From positions 26,979,516 through 27,043,515 of the forward strand of contig NC_057766.1 in NCBI RefSeq assembly GCF_010389155.1: DNA of 64,000 nucleotides, read 5' to 3'. The stretch comes from Erigeron canadensis (lineage: Eukaryota; Streptophyta; Magnoliopsida; Asterales; Asteraceae). A program made the translations under genes and the position numbers. Below the pieces are notes generated by a model that made no database searches, was not told where the DNA came from, and saw only the letters and a list, made by a program, of their open reading frames with translations. Below are positions 12,370 to 24,744 of the stretch, piece by piece; position 1 is the first letter of the stretch; each line of letters opens with the position of its first letter.

Positions 12370-12860
12370 CCGTTAGCAATGTTTTTGGGTTCCCATCCAG
12401 GAAGGTTACTTGCATCAACAAGTGCTTTTCTCCATGACTCCATTTTGGTGATGTTGTTTGCCTCTTGCTTAGCAAATCCATTTCCAAAATCCCCATTCTG
12501 TTCTCTTACTTGAGAAGGGTCCACGTCATAGAATATGGGCATAACGATTAGCCCAGACTCATCTTTGTATTTCACGATATACTCGAGTTCATCCAAGCAC
12601 CAAGAAGAATTTGCATAGTTTTTGGAGAATATAATGACAGCTATATGTGATTGTTTAATAGCATTAAAGAGGGATGGACCGATGGATACACCCCGTGGAA
12701 GAGTTTCATCATCTTTATAAGTGTAAATTAGGCGTTGTTGGAGGGCGGAGTAGAGATGATCTACAAATGTTTTGCGGGTATCTTCTCCTCTAAAACTTAG
12801 AAATACATCATAAGCAGCGGGTGCAGATGAAGATTGAGAAGATGACGATGAAGATGCCAT
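12370..12860 (-). CDS. TIR domain exon of a TNL (exon 1), downstream gene broken
   Basis: A 164-residue TIR exon starts MASSSSSSQS and has DVFLSFRGEDTRKTF near residues 19-33, a KDDETLPRG loop, SSWCLDEL with the putative NADase glutamate near residue 91, and FYDVDPS. It ends GWEPKNIANG at a GG|GTAATT donor; an in-frame TAA overlaps the donor. The next TNL piece downstream on this strand is only the NB-ARC stub at 11 kb, so a full receptor cannot be made. A TIR-only or TIR-plus-stub product remains possible. Its upstream region has a 56-bp tandem duplication. Confidence 0.85.
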
Positions 12861-12872
12861 TGAAAGGTTTAG

Positions 12873-12961
12873 AGAGCAGAATTTTGATCGGATATATTGG
12901 AATTATAGAAAATAATATGAAGGAAAGAGAACAGAATTTTGATCGGATATATTGGAATTAA
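12873..12961. repeat. Tandem duplication just upstream of the TIR start
   Basis: The word agaattttgatcggatatat with its gaga flank occurs twice, about 54-56 bp apart, directly 5' of the minus-strand ATG at 12860. It may duplicate part of the 5' leader or core promoter. Confidence 0.8.
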
Positions 12962-14030
12962 TAAGTTCAGGGTTGACCATACTTTTGAAGATATAGCAAT
13001 TTAGTCTCTACTTCCAAATTCACTTTTTGTCAATAATAGCCCCTAGACATCATTCCATATTCTTTTTCTGTGTAATATATATATACTGAACTGAGAGACA
13101 TACTCACATACTAAAACAAAACGATTAGTTATTTAACTGATGAAGTACCCAGATATTAGAAAACGCCCTAAGTTTATTACTTTTAGAAAACCTTCGACGT
13201 CGCTATAGGCCAAGCCCTATACCTCTAGTCCTCTACCAATGCCTTGATTAGTTAGTGGGGCACCTCTCCATCTTATGCGTCTACTGGTAATGCGCTTGAG
13301 CTAGTGTGACTGGATCTCTCAATCCCCCTTACATAAAGCAGAGCATGATATGTTCTGTACGAGCATACTGAACATGTCATGTTTAAGTAACGTTGTAGAT
13401 TGGGTTTTGTTTAAGTATATAAAGACCGAATATCATTTCAAAGGGTTAAACTCTCAGATATTTAAAACGTGAAAGACTAAACCATACAAAAAAGGATGGA
13501 TCAACGGCTGTGGGGGATATCGCTACCTACTACTCAACAATTGTCAAGAACAATTTACAAAGCCATGTATCTAAAGAAAAAAGAACCTAAGACTATGAGA
13601 CATATAGATCTATAAAATGCAAATCACATAAACGATCTAACATAAACAGAGCTTTATAGTAATATAAACACCCAAATTTTATGTTTTCTTTTTTATCTAC
13701 TTTTGTCAAAAAAAAAACAATTTATGTATAATATCATATACGACTTAATCCTATATAAAACACCCCTTAAAAATAAAAGGAGAAAAAATTTCACCGATGA
13801 GCCACGTATCAGGCACACTGGCACAGGTGCCTGCTACCATGATAGTCTTGGAGAAAATTCCTTTTACCATTTCAACCATAACACTTCAACAAACAACTTG
13901 ATGCTTAGAACGTGTTTATATACATCAAAATAACATTTTAAACCACATTCAAATTTTATTACAGTTTGTTATCAAGTGGACACAAAAGCAACAGTTTCAG
14001 ATGGCATGATGGGCAATATCTTAATCGTCC
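12962..14030. other. 5' flank of the TIR exon; no gene seen
   Basis: AT-rich DNA. A GC-richer patch near 13190-13330 (cttcgacgtcgctataggcc) was not recognised. The 76-residue frame at 13703-13933 shows no domain. Confidence 0.4.
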
Positions 14031-16345
14031 ATGTACAACTTAATTACTTTGATTCACCACACTAGATGTTGTCAGAAACAACCATTTTGTATTAACCTCT
14101 AGTTGCATTAATGCTCAAGGGATGCCCATTCACATCCTTAACATCTATGCGCCTAATGATCCTTTTAGAAGAGCTCTCTGGTCTGGCTTGCTCAACATTA
14201 AATCCTCTCGGCAAGGTTTTTGGGTGCTTATGGGGGGTTTCGATGAAGTCCGTTATCAGCATGAATGGTGAACACTTAATTTAGTGGCCTAAATGCCGAT
14301 TACTATAACTCTTTAATTTCCCAAGGAGATCTATGGGAATATCAAATGGGAAGCTATATGTACACTTATTGGAGGGAGAATGGGAAGAAACAAATTAAGT
14401 TGGATAGATTCTTGGTGTGTAGCTACTTTGGGGAGCACAAAACCATGCCTACTGTCCCCGCTGTGGATAAGAAAGAATCAGATCATAGCCTAATCAATTC
14501 TTTCCACGGTAAACAATGATTTTGGCCCAATACCGTATAAAGTCATTTCCTCATGGTTAAAAGGCATTTGTAGAAACATCTTGTAGCCAATTTCGGTTTG
14601 TGGGTTCTGGAGACCTTGCTCTGATCATCGAATTAAAATTCTTTTAGTCACAAACTCGAACCGGATTCTTTCAGATAGTCAAAATCGTGATGGGAGTTTG
14701 CTAAATATGAAATCTCGGTTTGTGGATTCTAGAGATGTTGCTCTGTCTAGACAACTTACCACCCTAGAGATCGATGCCAGATTGCAGAGCATGAAAATAT
14801 GAAATGCCAAGAGCAGGATCAAATAATTGGACATTATCCACAACCAGCAAATCTGGGACGTCATCCAGTTCAAAGCTTGGGCAGAACAGAGACAAGGGAA
14901 GCTAAGGGTGCGTTTAGTTTGGGAAACACCCCCTGTTTTCCATTTTTGTTTTTCAAGAAAACATGGAAAACAGAAAACGTGATCAAATCATAGATTTCTA
15001 AAAATGTTTTCCAAGAAAACAGAAAACACAGTTTTCCACTTTTTTATGAGAAATTAGAAAACACTTTTTTATTGTATTCTATTTTTCATTTTCCACATAT
15101 TACCACTCCCTTTACGCCCCCGTCCTTGCCCCCCGTCAAACCCCGGCCCCACCCGAGCCCCAATCTTCCACTTAATCAAGTATATTAGAACATGTTTTTT
15201 AATATGGAAAATGAAAATAGCATTTTCTAGTTTTAAACGCCTTTTCAAAAGTTCCATTTGTTTTCTAGAGATAAAAAACTCCTATTTTATAGAAAATTGA
15301 AAATGAAAAATTAGAAACATTTTCCACAACTAAACACGCCCTAAGCTCTTCGAGCTTTCTCTGCCAGCTCTATGAGAAGGACCCCATGGAACGATATTGC
15401 ACGTCTTGTTCCAAACAAGGTTATTAAAAGTAAAACTTAAAACTTCGTTCGAAAAAGTCAAGTACAACTGGTGCAGCCAACAAAGAGAAGTCCAACCAGC
15501 AGCCGTCAGCTCCTAACTCTAATGCCTATAGGATCTTATGTAGTGTGGTGGCCGGCCTTCCTACCAGAACTGCGGACGGGCATTGTTGGTATAGTTTAAA
15601 AATCTAGAACACGATGGGCTATTGACAGTGACGAAATTACAGCCTAAGATCATGGTGTCATAAAGGCTAATTAAAACCTCTAATGCTCACATACATGGGG
15701 TGAGTTTAAATGGAGAATGGTTCATTTCGGTACCACTTATCAAGGAAGCTGCTAGCGCATGTTTTGTAGAAAGATTTCAGGAGCCATTGCCTACTAGGCC
15801 AAGAGTTTCTTGCCAACACTTAGGCACTTGTCTGACTTGGTTTGGGATATTTTGATCAGACCGTTTGCAATGGATGAAATTATAAAAGCACTCAAAGAAT
15901 GTGACTGAGAAAGAGCTCCCGGACTAGACAATTTTAACTTTACTTATATCAAGTCATACTGGTCAGGGTTGGAGTTAGAATTCTTCAGAATTTCATTCCA
16001 AAGAAACTCTCACTCAGGTGATTACGTCTACATTCATTGCTCTTATTCCAAAAGGTAAGGACCCTGTTGATCTAAATTATTACCGCCCAATTTCGCTTAT
16101 TGGGTGCATGAACAAAATGGCTATCTAAGGTTCTCGTGAACCATTTGAAAGTTGTTTTTAATGGGTTGATTTCTGCAGAAAAGATTCTTTTCTAACCGAA
16201 GTATTCTCAATAGCCCTATATAGCAATGAACTACTTTCTTGGCTTAATAAACAAAACGGGAGGGCTTTTATCTTAAATGAACTACTCAATTGGAACTTTC
16301 TTGATTCTGTCCTAAAGCGAATGAATTTCCCACCCAAGTGGAAAG
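14031..16345 (+). mobile_element. LINE remnant: endonuclease and reverse transcriptase parts
   Basis: Plus-strand translation shows an APE-type endonuclease block (PIHILNIYAPNDPFRRALW, then GFWVLMGGFDEVR and KLDRFLVC) near 14110-14440, and reverse-transcriptase blocks near 16040-16340 (FIALIPKGKDPVDLNYYRPI, then NGRAFILNELLNWNFLDS). Frameshifts, stops and a nested MITE (14906-15341) interrupt it. It is truncated on both sides, ending 118 bp from the 3' edge of the TIR exon at 16.5 kb. It may be the continuation of the RRM fragment at 11.8-12.2 kb. Confidence 0.85.
14906..15341. mobile_element. Tourist-like (PIF/Harbinger) MITE nested in the LINE
   Basis: Terminal inverted repeats GGGTGCGTTTAGTTTGGGAAA and, reverse-complemented, GGGCGTGTTTAGTTGTGGAAA bound 436 bp. 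The element is flanked on both sides by TAA (14903-14905 and 15342-15344), the classic Harbinger target duplication. It has no coding capacity. Confidence 0.85.
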
Positions 16346-16462
16346 CTCATGACATATTAAATAATATACATATAATTGAATAATATATGACTTTGAACAT
16401 TGAAAACTTGTCCAAACACCTCGAAAATATATAAAAACTATTGAAAGATAAAAGGAAATTAC

Positions 16463-16950
16463 CCGTTAGCAATGTTTTTGGGTACCCAACCAGAAAGATT
16501 ACTTGCATCAACAAGTGCTTTTCTCCATGACTCAATTTTGGTAATATTGTTTGCCTCTTGCTTAGTAAATCCTTTTCCAAATTCCCCTTTTTGTTTACTT
16601 ACATCAGATGGTTCCACGTCATAGAATACAGGCATAACGATCAGCCCAGTCTCATCTTTGCATTTCATAATATACTCGAGTTCGTCCAAGCACCGAGAAG
16701 AATCCGCATAGTTTCTGGAGAATATAATGAGAGCTATATGTGATTGTTTGATAGTCTCTAAGAAGGATGGATGAATGGATACACCCTGATGAAGTGTTTC
16801 ATCATCTATATTAGTGTGGATGAGGCGTTGTTGGAGGGCGGAGTATAGATGATCTACAAAGGTCTTGCGAGTATCTTCTCTTCTAAAACTTAGAAATACA
16901 TCATAAGAAGCGGGTGTAGAAGATTGAGAAGATGACAATGAAGATACCAT
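16463..16950 (-). CDS. Orphan TIR exon (TIR-only candidate)
   Basis: The open 163-residue TIR frame reads MVSSLSSSQSSTPASYDVFLSFRREDTRKTF ... RCLDELEYI ... FYDVEPSDV ... GWVPKNIANG. It has two changes relative to its neighbours: RGEDTR became RREDTR, and the Trp before CLDEL is Arg; the catalytic-position glutamate is kept. The donor GG|GTAATT contains an in-frame TAA, so an unspliced transcript ends at residue 163. Downstream is LINE sequence and another TIR exon, with no functional NB-ARC. The 5' flank up to about 17.9 kb matches that of the other TNL copies, so a promoter may survive. Confidence 0.8.
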
Positions 16951-17764
16951 TGAAAGGTTTGGAATGGGTAAAGTCCTTTACTTCTTTAACCGGTTGACTG
17001 AAATAGTGTTGAAGTTGAACCTAAAGCAGCCTGTGATTTATCTACAAGCATATATAAATTATAAAGATAAAAGACCAAAAAACAAAAGGTAAAACGACAA
17101 CATAATGAAGAATTATATTCTGTTTATCGTATATTTTATCAAGGATGTTAAGATGCAAGTCCTAATTTCGCTCTTGATTTTAGCTAAAAATTTCAGCTAC
17201 CAGTTCCCTACCACCACTATGGACTTGATTTTGGGACTCATATCAAAACAGTGCTATGATTTATCCTTCAACCGTTTTCAACTGACACTTTTTTTTCTGC
17301 ACAGAGGATGTCCAAAAACGAGTTATTAGAAATATCTCCTCAAATTAACAGCCCCTGCACCTTTTTGACATGTATCCCCAATAACAAAGATCTCTATTTT
17401 GCCCTTTCACCAACTAACCCCCAAATTCCCACAATTTAAATCTTTCAATGGAATACTTTAATTCAAAACATACAAGTAAATAATCACATCGTTACAGGCT
17501 ATATAATTTAATAACATCATCTTTTAATATCAAAAATCACTGAACCTCATTTTCGTTATTTCATAAGTTTTTAATTAACGTCGATAATAATACTAACAAA
17601 AAAATTAGAAGAAGATTACCTTACACTTCAATTTTTGCTTTATAAACGATGTTGGCTTTATTTCCTTCTCCTCCTTCCTTCACCACCGCACAGTCACACA
17701 CTTTTCTTTTTAATGAATCCACTTTTTTATTTCTATATTAAAAACCTGAATTTTATTAAATTTG

Positions 17765-17835
17765 GAATGTGTGCACATAACCCCCTCATGTTTCATCCAT
17801 TCAAATATAACCACAAAACTTCTAGAATTGCTATT
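17765..17835 (-). repeat. Shared TNL 5'-flank block
   Basis: A block with cacataaccccctcatgttt and caaatataaccacaaaactt is found upstream of the TIR exons here and at 23945-24010, 34555-34620, 38525-38590 and 47640-47715, and in inverted form at 49866-49970. It marks the 5' border of the duplicated unit. Confidence 0.8.
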
Positions 17836-17924
17836 TGCCAAGTGTCAGACACCAACATGAAGCGAGTAGTAACAAAGTCTCTTTTCTTTTGACAACCTTC
17901 GACTCATTTTCTAACAATTAACAA

Positions 17925-17965
17925 AGCCAAGTGGGCGGTGAACAGTAGATATGTATGTAGCGTTA
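17925..17965 (+). pseudogene. Very short UGT remnant beyond the pseudogene's 3' end
   Basis: The short stretch gccaagtgggcggtgaacag matches the same UGT segment seen at 24.2 kb and 38.6 kb (KHEAKWxVNS). It is short; the call rests mainly on its equivalent position between a TNL 3' end and the next TNL 5' flank. Confidence 0.45.
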
Positions 17966-20900
17966 GCAAGTAAAGTCATGATGAACAGTAATTCTGGCAC
18001 TACATGACATTTCACCATTTTTCTGGCAAGCGTGTACAAACCAAAACGTTTGACCATTAACACCTTAAACATTACTCGTATAAAATAATGTTGCTTGAAT
18101 ACTTTACACATCATATCACACATACAATCATTTTAATATAAACTAAATAGAACAAAAAAAACTAATCTCTTACATGAGAAATAGAACAAAAAAGAGAACC
18201 CAAACATTAGTTTGAGCATTACGGGCCTCCAAAGAATCAAATCAAAGGAGATAATTGTCCTTCGAGATTTAGCTGAAGGAGAACCCAAATGAGTCCATGA
18301 ACCTTCCGAGCGAAGATAAATCTTTAACGCCTTCTTTCCGAGCGAAGAACAATCGTTATAGCATCCGCCGAGTCATGTAGAATCTTGAAGTTAGGTCCAT
18401 AATCTGAAAGTTCAGAAGAATCTGTTAATGTATCTCTTAGACCATCTCTGCTATTCCTGGAAACGAGCCTAACTCCAAGCCATGGTCATTAAGGGAAAAT
18501 GATAGGTGGTTGTATGTATAATGATCCCACCAAGAAGTGTGTCTCAATGAACCAAATGAAATATACCCCACCCATGTCCTCTTATCTCCACTACCCTCCT
18601 CCCAAACCACATCATTTTGTCGAGAATCCATACCCTTGCTCATTGGTTGGTTCAAACCTATCAATACATGTTGAAAGTAGTATTCATGTATGCGAACAGC
18701 ACACACTAAGAATCCACTGAAGTCATCACACCAGTTGTTTGGAAGTTGCAACGTACATCTACTTCCTTTACAGAGACGGGGTATAAACCCCTTTGGAATC
18801 TCAAGGCCTTCCAGTTCAAGAAGCATAGAGTGATCTTCGATAGCATTTCCCTAATCATTCAAAATACAGTGTGAAAATTTATAAACCCCTTTCGAGATCA
18901 ATCAATTGATTGATATTAAAAAGGAAAAAAATCAAAGAGAGGTCTACCTGAAGCATGGATTCTAATAATCTGTCGCCATCGGTCACAATACTCCCATACA
19001 TAAGTGAGACAAGACATAAGTTTTTACAATCTGTGTGACAATCTCCAACAGTTGTAAGTGAGTGGCATTGGTCTGCTTTGAGAATAGCCAAACTTCATGG
19101 GAGCTCGGGCAATTCTACAAGGCTTCCACATGAGGTCAGGTTGAGGAGTTTGAGCTGAATAAGTTGTGAGAGGCTGAAATCTATCCGTATAAATTCGTTA
19201 CTACTTAGATCTAGCTCTTGTAAGTTGGATAACTCGCCAATATCTGATGGAATTTCTCCATCTTTGATCTTCATATAATGGAGACGCAACCTTCTTAAGC
19301 TACGCGGAAAGTGATGGAACATCAATGTATTTATTCTTTGACAAGTAGAAAACTTTGATCTCGATTAAATGTGTTAAGGCAATCAAGTTGAATTCTGTGC
19401 CCTCTAGTTTAGGACCAAGTATTTGATCATCAATCACATTGAATGAAATAAGGTTGGTACAACGCTCTCCAATTGATGACGGTAGAATTTTTATCCCAGT
19501 ATTATCCAAAGACAGCATTACCAAGCTTTCCATGTTTGCTTGGACCTTCGGGAACTCCAAAATCGCATCACAGTGCTTTATTATAAGAGTCTTCAGTTTT
19601 TGCAGGCAGACAATTGTTGGGAAACATTTGAAGATGGGAGCAAAATTTTACTTGTATGAATTCAAGACTGGTATGATATCCAAGTGATGGGTGGATCTCT
19701 TCTAACCTGAAACAGCCATCGAGAATAAACTTTTGAAGACAAGGAAGTCCACTGAAGTCTGGTGCGCTAAGTAGGTTGTCCATATCAAGGAGTTCAAGCA
19801 CTTTCAAACTTGGTAGACACTACAAGTTCATACAGAGTTAAATTACAAAAAATGGCATAATTTAAGATGGAGCATAAGGAGGAAAAGTGCACCAAGAAAA
19901 GACACATTATGATCCCATACCATTTTTACCATATACTAGTATGGCCCATGCTTTTAAGTTGCTTGCTGGTGATTTTTACAAATACCTTAAACATCATCTT
20001 CCGAGTTCACCTAATATTAACTGATCGAGATAAGAGAGCACGCATGAATATCCATCTACCTCATGCATTTGTTAGAAAACCATATTAATTACATCCAAAT
20101 TGAGATGGATTTCAATTCACCATCTTTTTTTTTTCACCCAGTCCTCATTAATAAAAAATCGACCTAGATAGGGGTGTCATTTTGTAAGAGTTTTAAATTG
20201 TTCAGGACTTCAGGCTGAGATGAATTTTGAATATTAAACTAAAGACCGAACCTGCAAATAAAGAATTTGAATTAAATTCTTCACTCCGAGTTTTGCAGTT
20301 TAAAAGAAGTTGACAGTTTTAAAAAATAACAATTATTACACTTTGAGTTATCAAATGACATCTTTTACCCCTTGACTGAAATTAATGTTTTTCATGAACA
20401 TGGTAACTATTAGTTTACTTTTGGGTCAATATACGAAATTGATCAAATATTCCACCCATATTCAGAAGTGTACAATAACATTGAGATAATACAAAATGGT
20501 ATAGTGGACAATAAATATAGGACATAGGGAATACATGTTAATGAATTGAACTATTAAAGTTACCTTGTAAGCCATCCAAAGTTCTTTTTGTAAGCTTCCA
20601 TGCAATTTTATAGCAACTAGCTTCACCGGTTGAAAACTGTCTGGGAAGGGACTTGCAGGATAATTCCTCCAATATATATATTTTAACTCATTTGAAAGAA
20701 AACTAAGCCCTCCATCATACTCGTCAGGAAATATATTCACTCTAACCCTAAGCCATCTTAAGTGTTTCATGTTTGAAACAATCATACACAAGCGTGATCC
20801 ATCACCGAGTGGATTAGCCCAATTATCAATATATTCTATTGCTTCAATCTTGTTATTTTCCTGTAATAATGGAGGAAACAATGTGTAAGTTTAGTTAGAG

Positions 20901-21467
20901 TATATCTATAATTTTCACATTTGTGTGTTATTCAGTACTTGCCTCGTAATATATAGTTCAAAAAGCTAGTGAGCTTAGTACTTTACCGCTATTGCACCAC
21001 GAGTACACATGTTATGGATTTCATCACGTTTCCAAACTCTGCTTTTTTTTTTTCCAGGATTGTCGTGATTTTCACCTCTGACAATGAAGAGTTCCATTTC
21101 CAAACATGCTTGACTCCTCTCGAATATTCTCCACAATGCAGCTACACTCAAACTGATTAGAGATTTCCATATAAACGGAAGTTGCAAGAGCAGTCTTGCC
21201 ACCGCCACCAACCCCCCATATTCCAACCATGTGTACGTCACCTGACCCCATTTCTAATTGTGCTATCATTTCTTGCAATCGTATCCTCATTCCAACAAGG
21301 CCATCATCAAGATAAGAAACAGAGGGAAACAATCTATCAAAATTTGCATCGACAATTTCTTTTATGACTTTTGTTTCATGCCTGCACATTGGATATACAT
21401 GTGCATAATTAGCATATACTCACATTCACAAAGTACTAAGTAATAACTTGGGGTAAATTATAGAGAT

Positions 21468-21728
21468 GGTACCTGTGTTTTGTTCGAAATGACCGGTTTC
21501 ATCCTAAATTTTAAAAATTATGTCAGCCATACCTAGTGTTTACATTTTCCCTCTTGGACCATACCCATACAACCCACGTATGGTCCGTAAGAAAAAAGGT
21601 AACTTACAAAAATTACTCCTGTGGGTATGGTCCGAGTGGAAAGTTGTAAACCCTGGGTATGACTAGCGAAATTTTTAATATTTAGGATGAAACCAGTCAT
21701 TTTGAACAAAAACGCACATACCAGCAGG
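21468..21728. mobile_element. Foldback/MITE-like element with ~95-bp inverted arms
   Basis: The left arm (from ggtacctgtgttttgttcga) and right arm (ending with the complement of tacctgctggtatgtgcgtt) are inverted copies of each other over roughly 95 bp, with cggtttcatcctaaat and accatacccat words in both. It sits exactly where the TIR stub at 21.76 kb loses homology. Confidence 0.7.
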
Positions 21729-21761
21729 TACAGATTGGGAAGATGATGATGAAGATGCCAT
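21722..21761 (-). pseudogene. Truncated TIR start (13-14 codons)
   Basis: Minus strand from ATG at 21761 reads MASSSSSSQSVPAG and then leaves TIR homology at the foldback element. Its 5' flank (aaacatttcaATGGCATCTTC) is typical of the family. It is the remains of an extra TIR exon between the broken TIR exon at 22.9 kb and the NB-ARC exon at 21.4 kb. Confidence 0.75.
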
Positions 21762-24008
21762 TGAAATGTTTGGAATCATTAAACTCCTTTGCTTTTTTTA
21801 TCTAAGTGGCTGAAATAATGTGGAATGTAAAGAAACCTGTGACTTATGCTTTCCAGCTAACTGCATCTAATAATTGAGAACAATTTTAATCTTTATCTAC
21901 AATCATAAATATTAGGATAATAATAAGTTAAAACACCAAGAAACAAAAGGTAAAACAACATAATGAAGAATTATATTTTATTTCATAAGAAAACAAAAGG
22001 ACAAATGATTTATTTCGGACGGCTACAAAAGACAAATGATTAAGCTCTAAGTTCTCTATGGAATCTCCAGATATCTTGGTGTCTTCCAAGGTGACATAAG
22101 GCCGTCCAAAAACAAGTAACATCTCCTCAAATCAATTCCACTTAATGTACTTTGTTCATCACTACTACAACCTATATCTTTTTTGACATGCTTAATCTCA
22201 ATTCAAACGACTACAGTTTATATCTTTTAAATCCACTTTTTAAAGTCATCTATTCTATCAAAATAAAATTAACACTGGTAAATCTTTTCAAAAATCTCAT
22301 TTTTGCTTTTTCGATTTTAACACCATCTTCTTCAGTTACTCTTAAATTCCTACAATAAATCTTTTCAATAGAATTCTTTCAAATCAGATCACTAGTCTTT
22401 TAACATACAAGTCAATAATAACATTGTTACAGCCTATTTAAGTCAATAATAACATCTTTACCGCCTATTTAAGTTAATAACATCTTATTTTAATATTCAA
22501 ATCACTAAACACATTACTTTCTTTCATAAGGTTTAAATTAACGTCAATAATAATAAAGAAAAGAAAATTACCTGTTAGAAACATTTTTGGGTTCCCGCAT
22601 CCAGAAAAGACTTGCATCAATAGCAGCTCCTTTTCTGAAATCCCCCTTTTGTTTTCTTACATCAGATGGATCCATGTCATAGAATACGGGCATAACAATT
22701 AGCCCAGTCTCATTCTTGCACTTCATGATGTACTCAAAAAGTATCCGCATAGTTTTGGGAGAATACTATGGGAGCTATATGTGATTGCTTGATAGCCTTA
22801 AGGAGGGACAGACTGATTGATGCACCCCGATGAAGTGTTTCATCATCTATATAAGTGTGGATGAGGCGTTGTTGGAGGGCAGAGTAGAGATGATCTACAA
22901 AGGTCTTGCGGGTATCTTCTCTCCTGAAACTTAGAAATACATCATAAAATGCGGGTGCAGATTGAGAAGATGACGATGAAGTTGCCATTAAAAAGGTTTG
23001 GAATTGGTAAAGTCCTTTGCTTTCTTAACCGATTGACTGAAATGGAGCTGAAGTTGAACGTAAAGAAGCCTGTGATCTATCTGCAAGCATATATAAACTA
23101 TTCGGATAAAAGACCAAAAAGCAAAAGGTAAAACGACAACATAATGAAGAATTATATTCTGTTTATACTATATTTTAGCTTAAAATTTCAGCTACCACTT
23201 CCCTACCACCACTACGGACTTATTTTGTTACTCTATCAAAACGGAGCTATGATTTCTCTTTCAACCGTTTTGAACTGACACTTTTGTTTTTCTGCACAGA
23301 GGATGTCCAAAAACGAGTTTTTACAAATATTTCCTCAAATTAATTCCACTTAATGTTATTCACTACAATTAACAGCCCCTACATCTTAACCTCTATATAA
23401 ACAACTTTAAATCCAGCTTGAAACTATTTTATCATAATACACTTAACACTATTTTGATCAAATTGACAAAGATCTCTCTTTTGCCTTTTCACCAACTAAC
23501 AACCCCCAAATTCCCACAACTTAAAAATCTTTCAATGGAATTCTTTCAATTCAAATCACTAATTTTTTAACATATAAGTAAATAATCACATCGTTACAGC
23601 CTGTTTAAATCAATAATAACATCGTTACAGGCTATTTAAGTTAATAACATCATCTTTTAATATCAAAAAACAATAAACCCCATTTTCCTTTTTTTTTCAT
23701 AAGTTTTTAATTAACGTCAATACTAATACTAAAAAACAAAAAGAAAAAAGAAGAAGATTACCTTAAATGTAATTATAGGATATTAAACACTTCAATTTTT
23801 GCTTAAATTCGATGTTGGCTTGATTTCCTTCTCCTTCCTTCCTTCCTTTAACACCACACATACACCCACTACACACTTTCTTCTGTTCTTTTTAAAGAAT
23901 CACCTTTTTATTTCTGTATTAAAATCTGAATTTTATTAAAAAGTTGGAATATGTACACATAACCCCCTCATGTTTCATTCATTCAAATATAACCACAAAA
24001 CTTCTAGC

Positions 24009-24225
24009 CTTGATGATATATGATTTTGATTCATTTAGGTTACCTCAAATTCCTCATGGCCTTGGCATCTCACGAGCTCTTTTCTACATAATAGGAGGTG
24101 GTAAATGGTTCGGGAGATAGAAAAACGGTGGATGATTTCCTGACACCGCCTTCTCGTACGAATAACTTGTGCTACCACAAACATGAAGCTAAGTGGACGA
24201 TGAACAGTAGTTTGTAAGATATCGT
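24009..24225 (+). pseudogene. UGT91-like gene fragment
   Basis: Plus strand matches the middle of the intact UGT at 54.2 kb: tatatgattttgattcattt (IYDF), ggccttggcatctcacgagc (GLGISRA), gatttcctgacaccgccttc (DFLTPP) and caaacatgaagctaagtgga (KHEAKW). Small deletions and stops destroy the frame. It lies between the 3' end of the complete ATA-start TNL and the 5' flank of the pseudogene. Confidence 0.85.
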
Positions 24226-24744
24226 TATGAGTGTGTTGGGTCATTACGACCCGAAACAGCTACCATAGCGCAAAAAGTAACAATAAGCAGCAAATTTATT
24301 CGGGATTCTCACACATTGACCTGGCGGATAAACAAACAGCACAAGAATGACCAATGTCGCATAAGCTATTATTAAAAACCTATATCAATTATCATCGTGT
24401 CATAACTGTCATAGCGGCATTATGTCGCCATTCCAACCCAAAATTCTACATATTGTTGCTGCCCTTAACGACCCAACAAGCAATACATGTTGAACTATAG
24501 TATTATAGAAACGGGCCACGCAAAGTGGTGTCTAAACAACCAAACAGAAACTTAGATGAAACATAACATCGTGATTTGCAGTTTCCTATACACAACTACT
24601 AATAATGTTTACATACACAAATATATATGCGGTGACATTCAAATCTAAACAAGTACAAGTGTGTAACAAAGCAATCCCTTTGGACAACAAAAGCTAGCAT
24701 CAGTGATGAGAATAATCAAATATCTGTTTCCAGAAACCTGTAAG
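24226..24744. other. 3' flank of the TNL gene, no gene seen
   Basis: Non-coding. A GC-richer patch near 24240-24480 (gacccgaaacagctaccata) was not recognised. Confidence 0.4.

Larger units (their letters stand above)
18324..22988 (-). pseudogene. TNL pseudogene (broken TIR, deleted NB-ARC, frameshifted LRR)
   Basis: Five exons can be followed. Exon 1 (22988-22572) has MATSSSSSQSAPAFYDVFLSFRREDTRKTF, but the SSWCLDEL region is lost by deletion and frameshift near 22740, and more is missing near 22620. Exon 2 (21381-20987) keeps the P-loop GVGGGGKTA and CIVENIREESS, then jumps to the FIVRGENHDNPGK end; about 710 bp covering kinase-2, GLPL and MHD are gone and the frame changes. Exon 3 (20860-20564, 297 bp) is intact. 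Exon 4 (19819-18948) has several frameshifts in the LRRs. Exon 5 (18850-18324) keeps the C-JID-like start (CTLQLPNNWCDDFSGFL) and shifts frame near 18475. A second, truncated TIR start lies inside intron 1. Confidence 0.92.
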
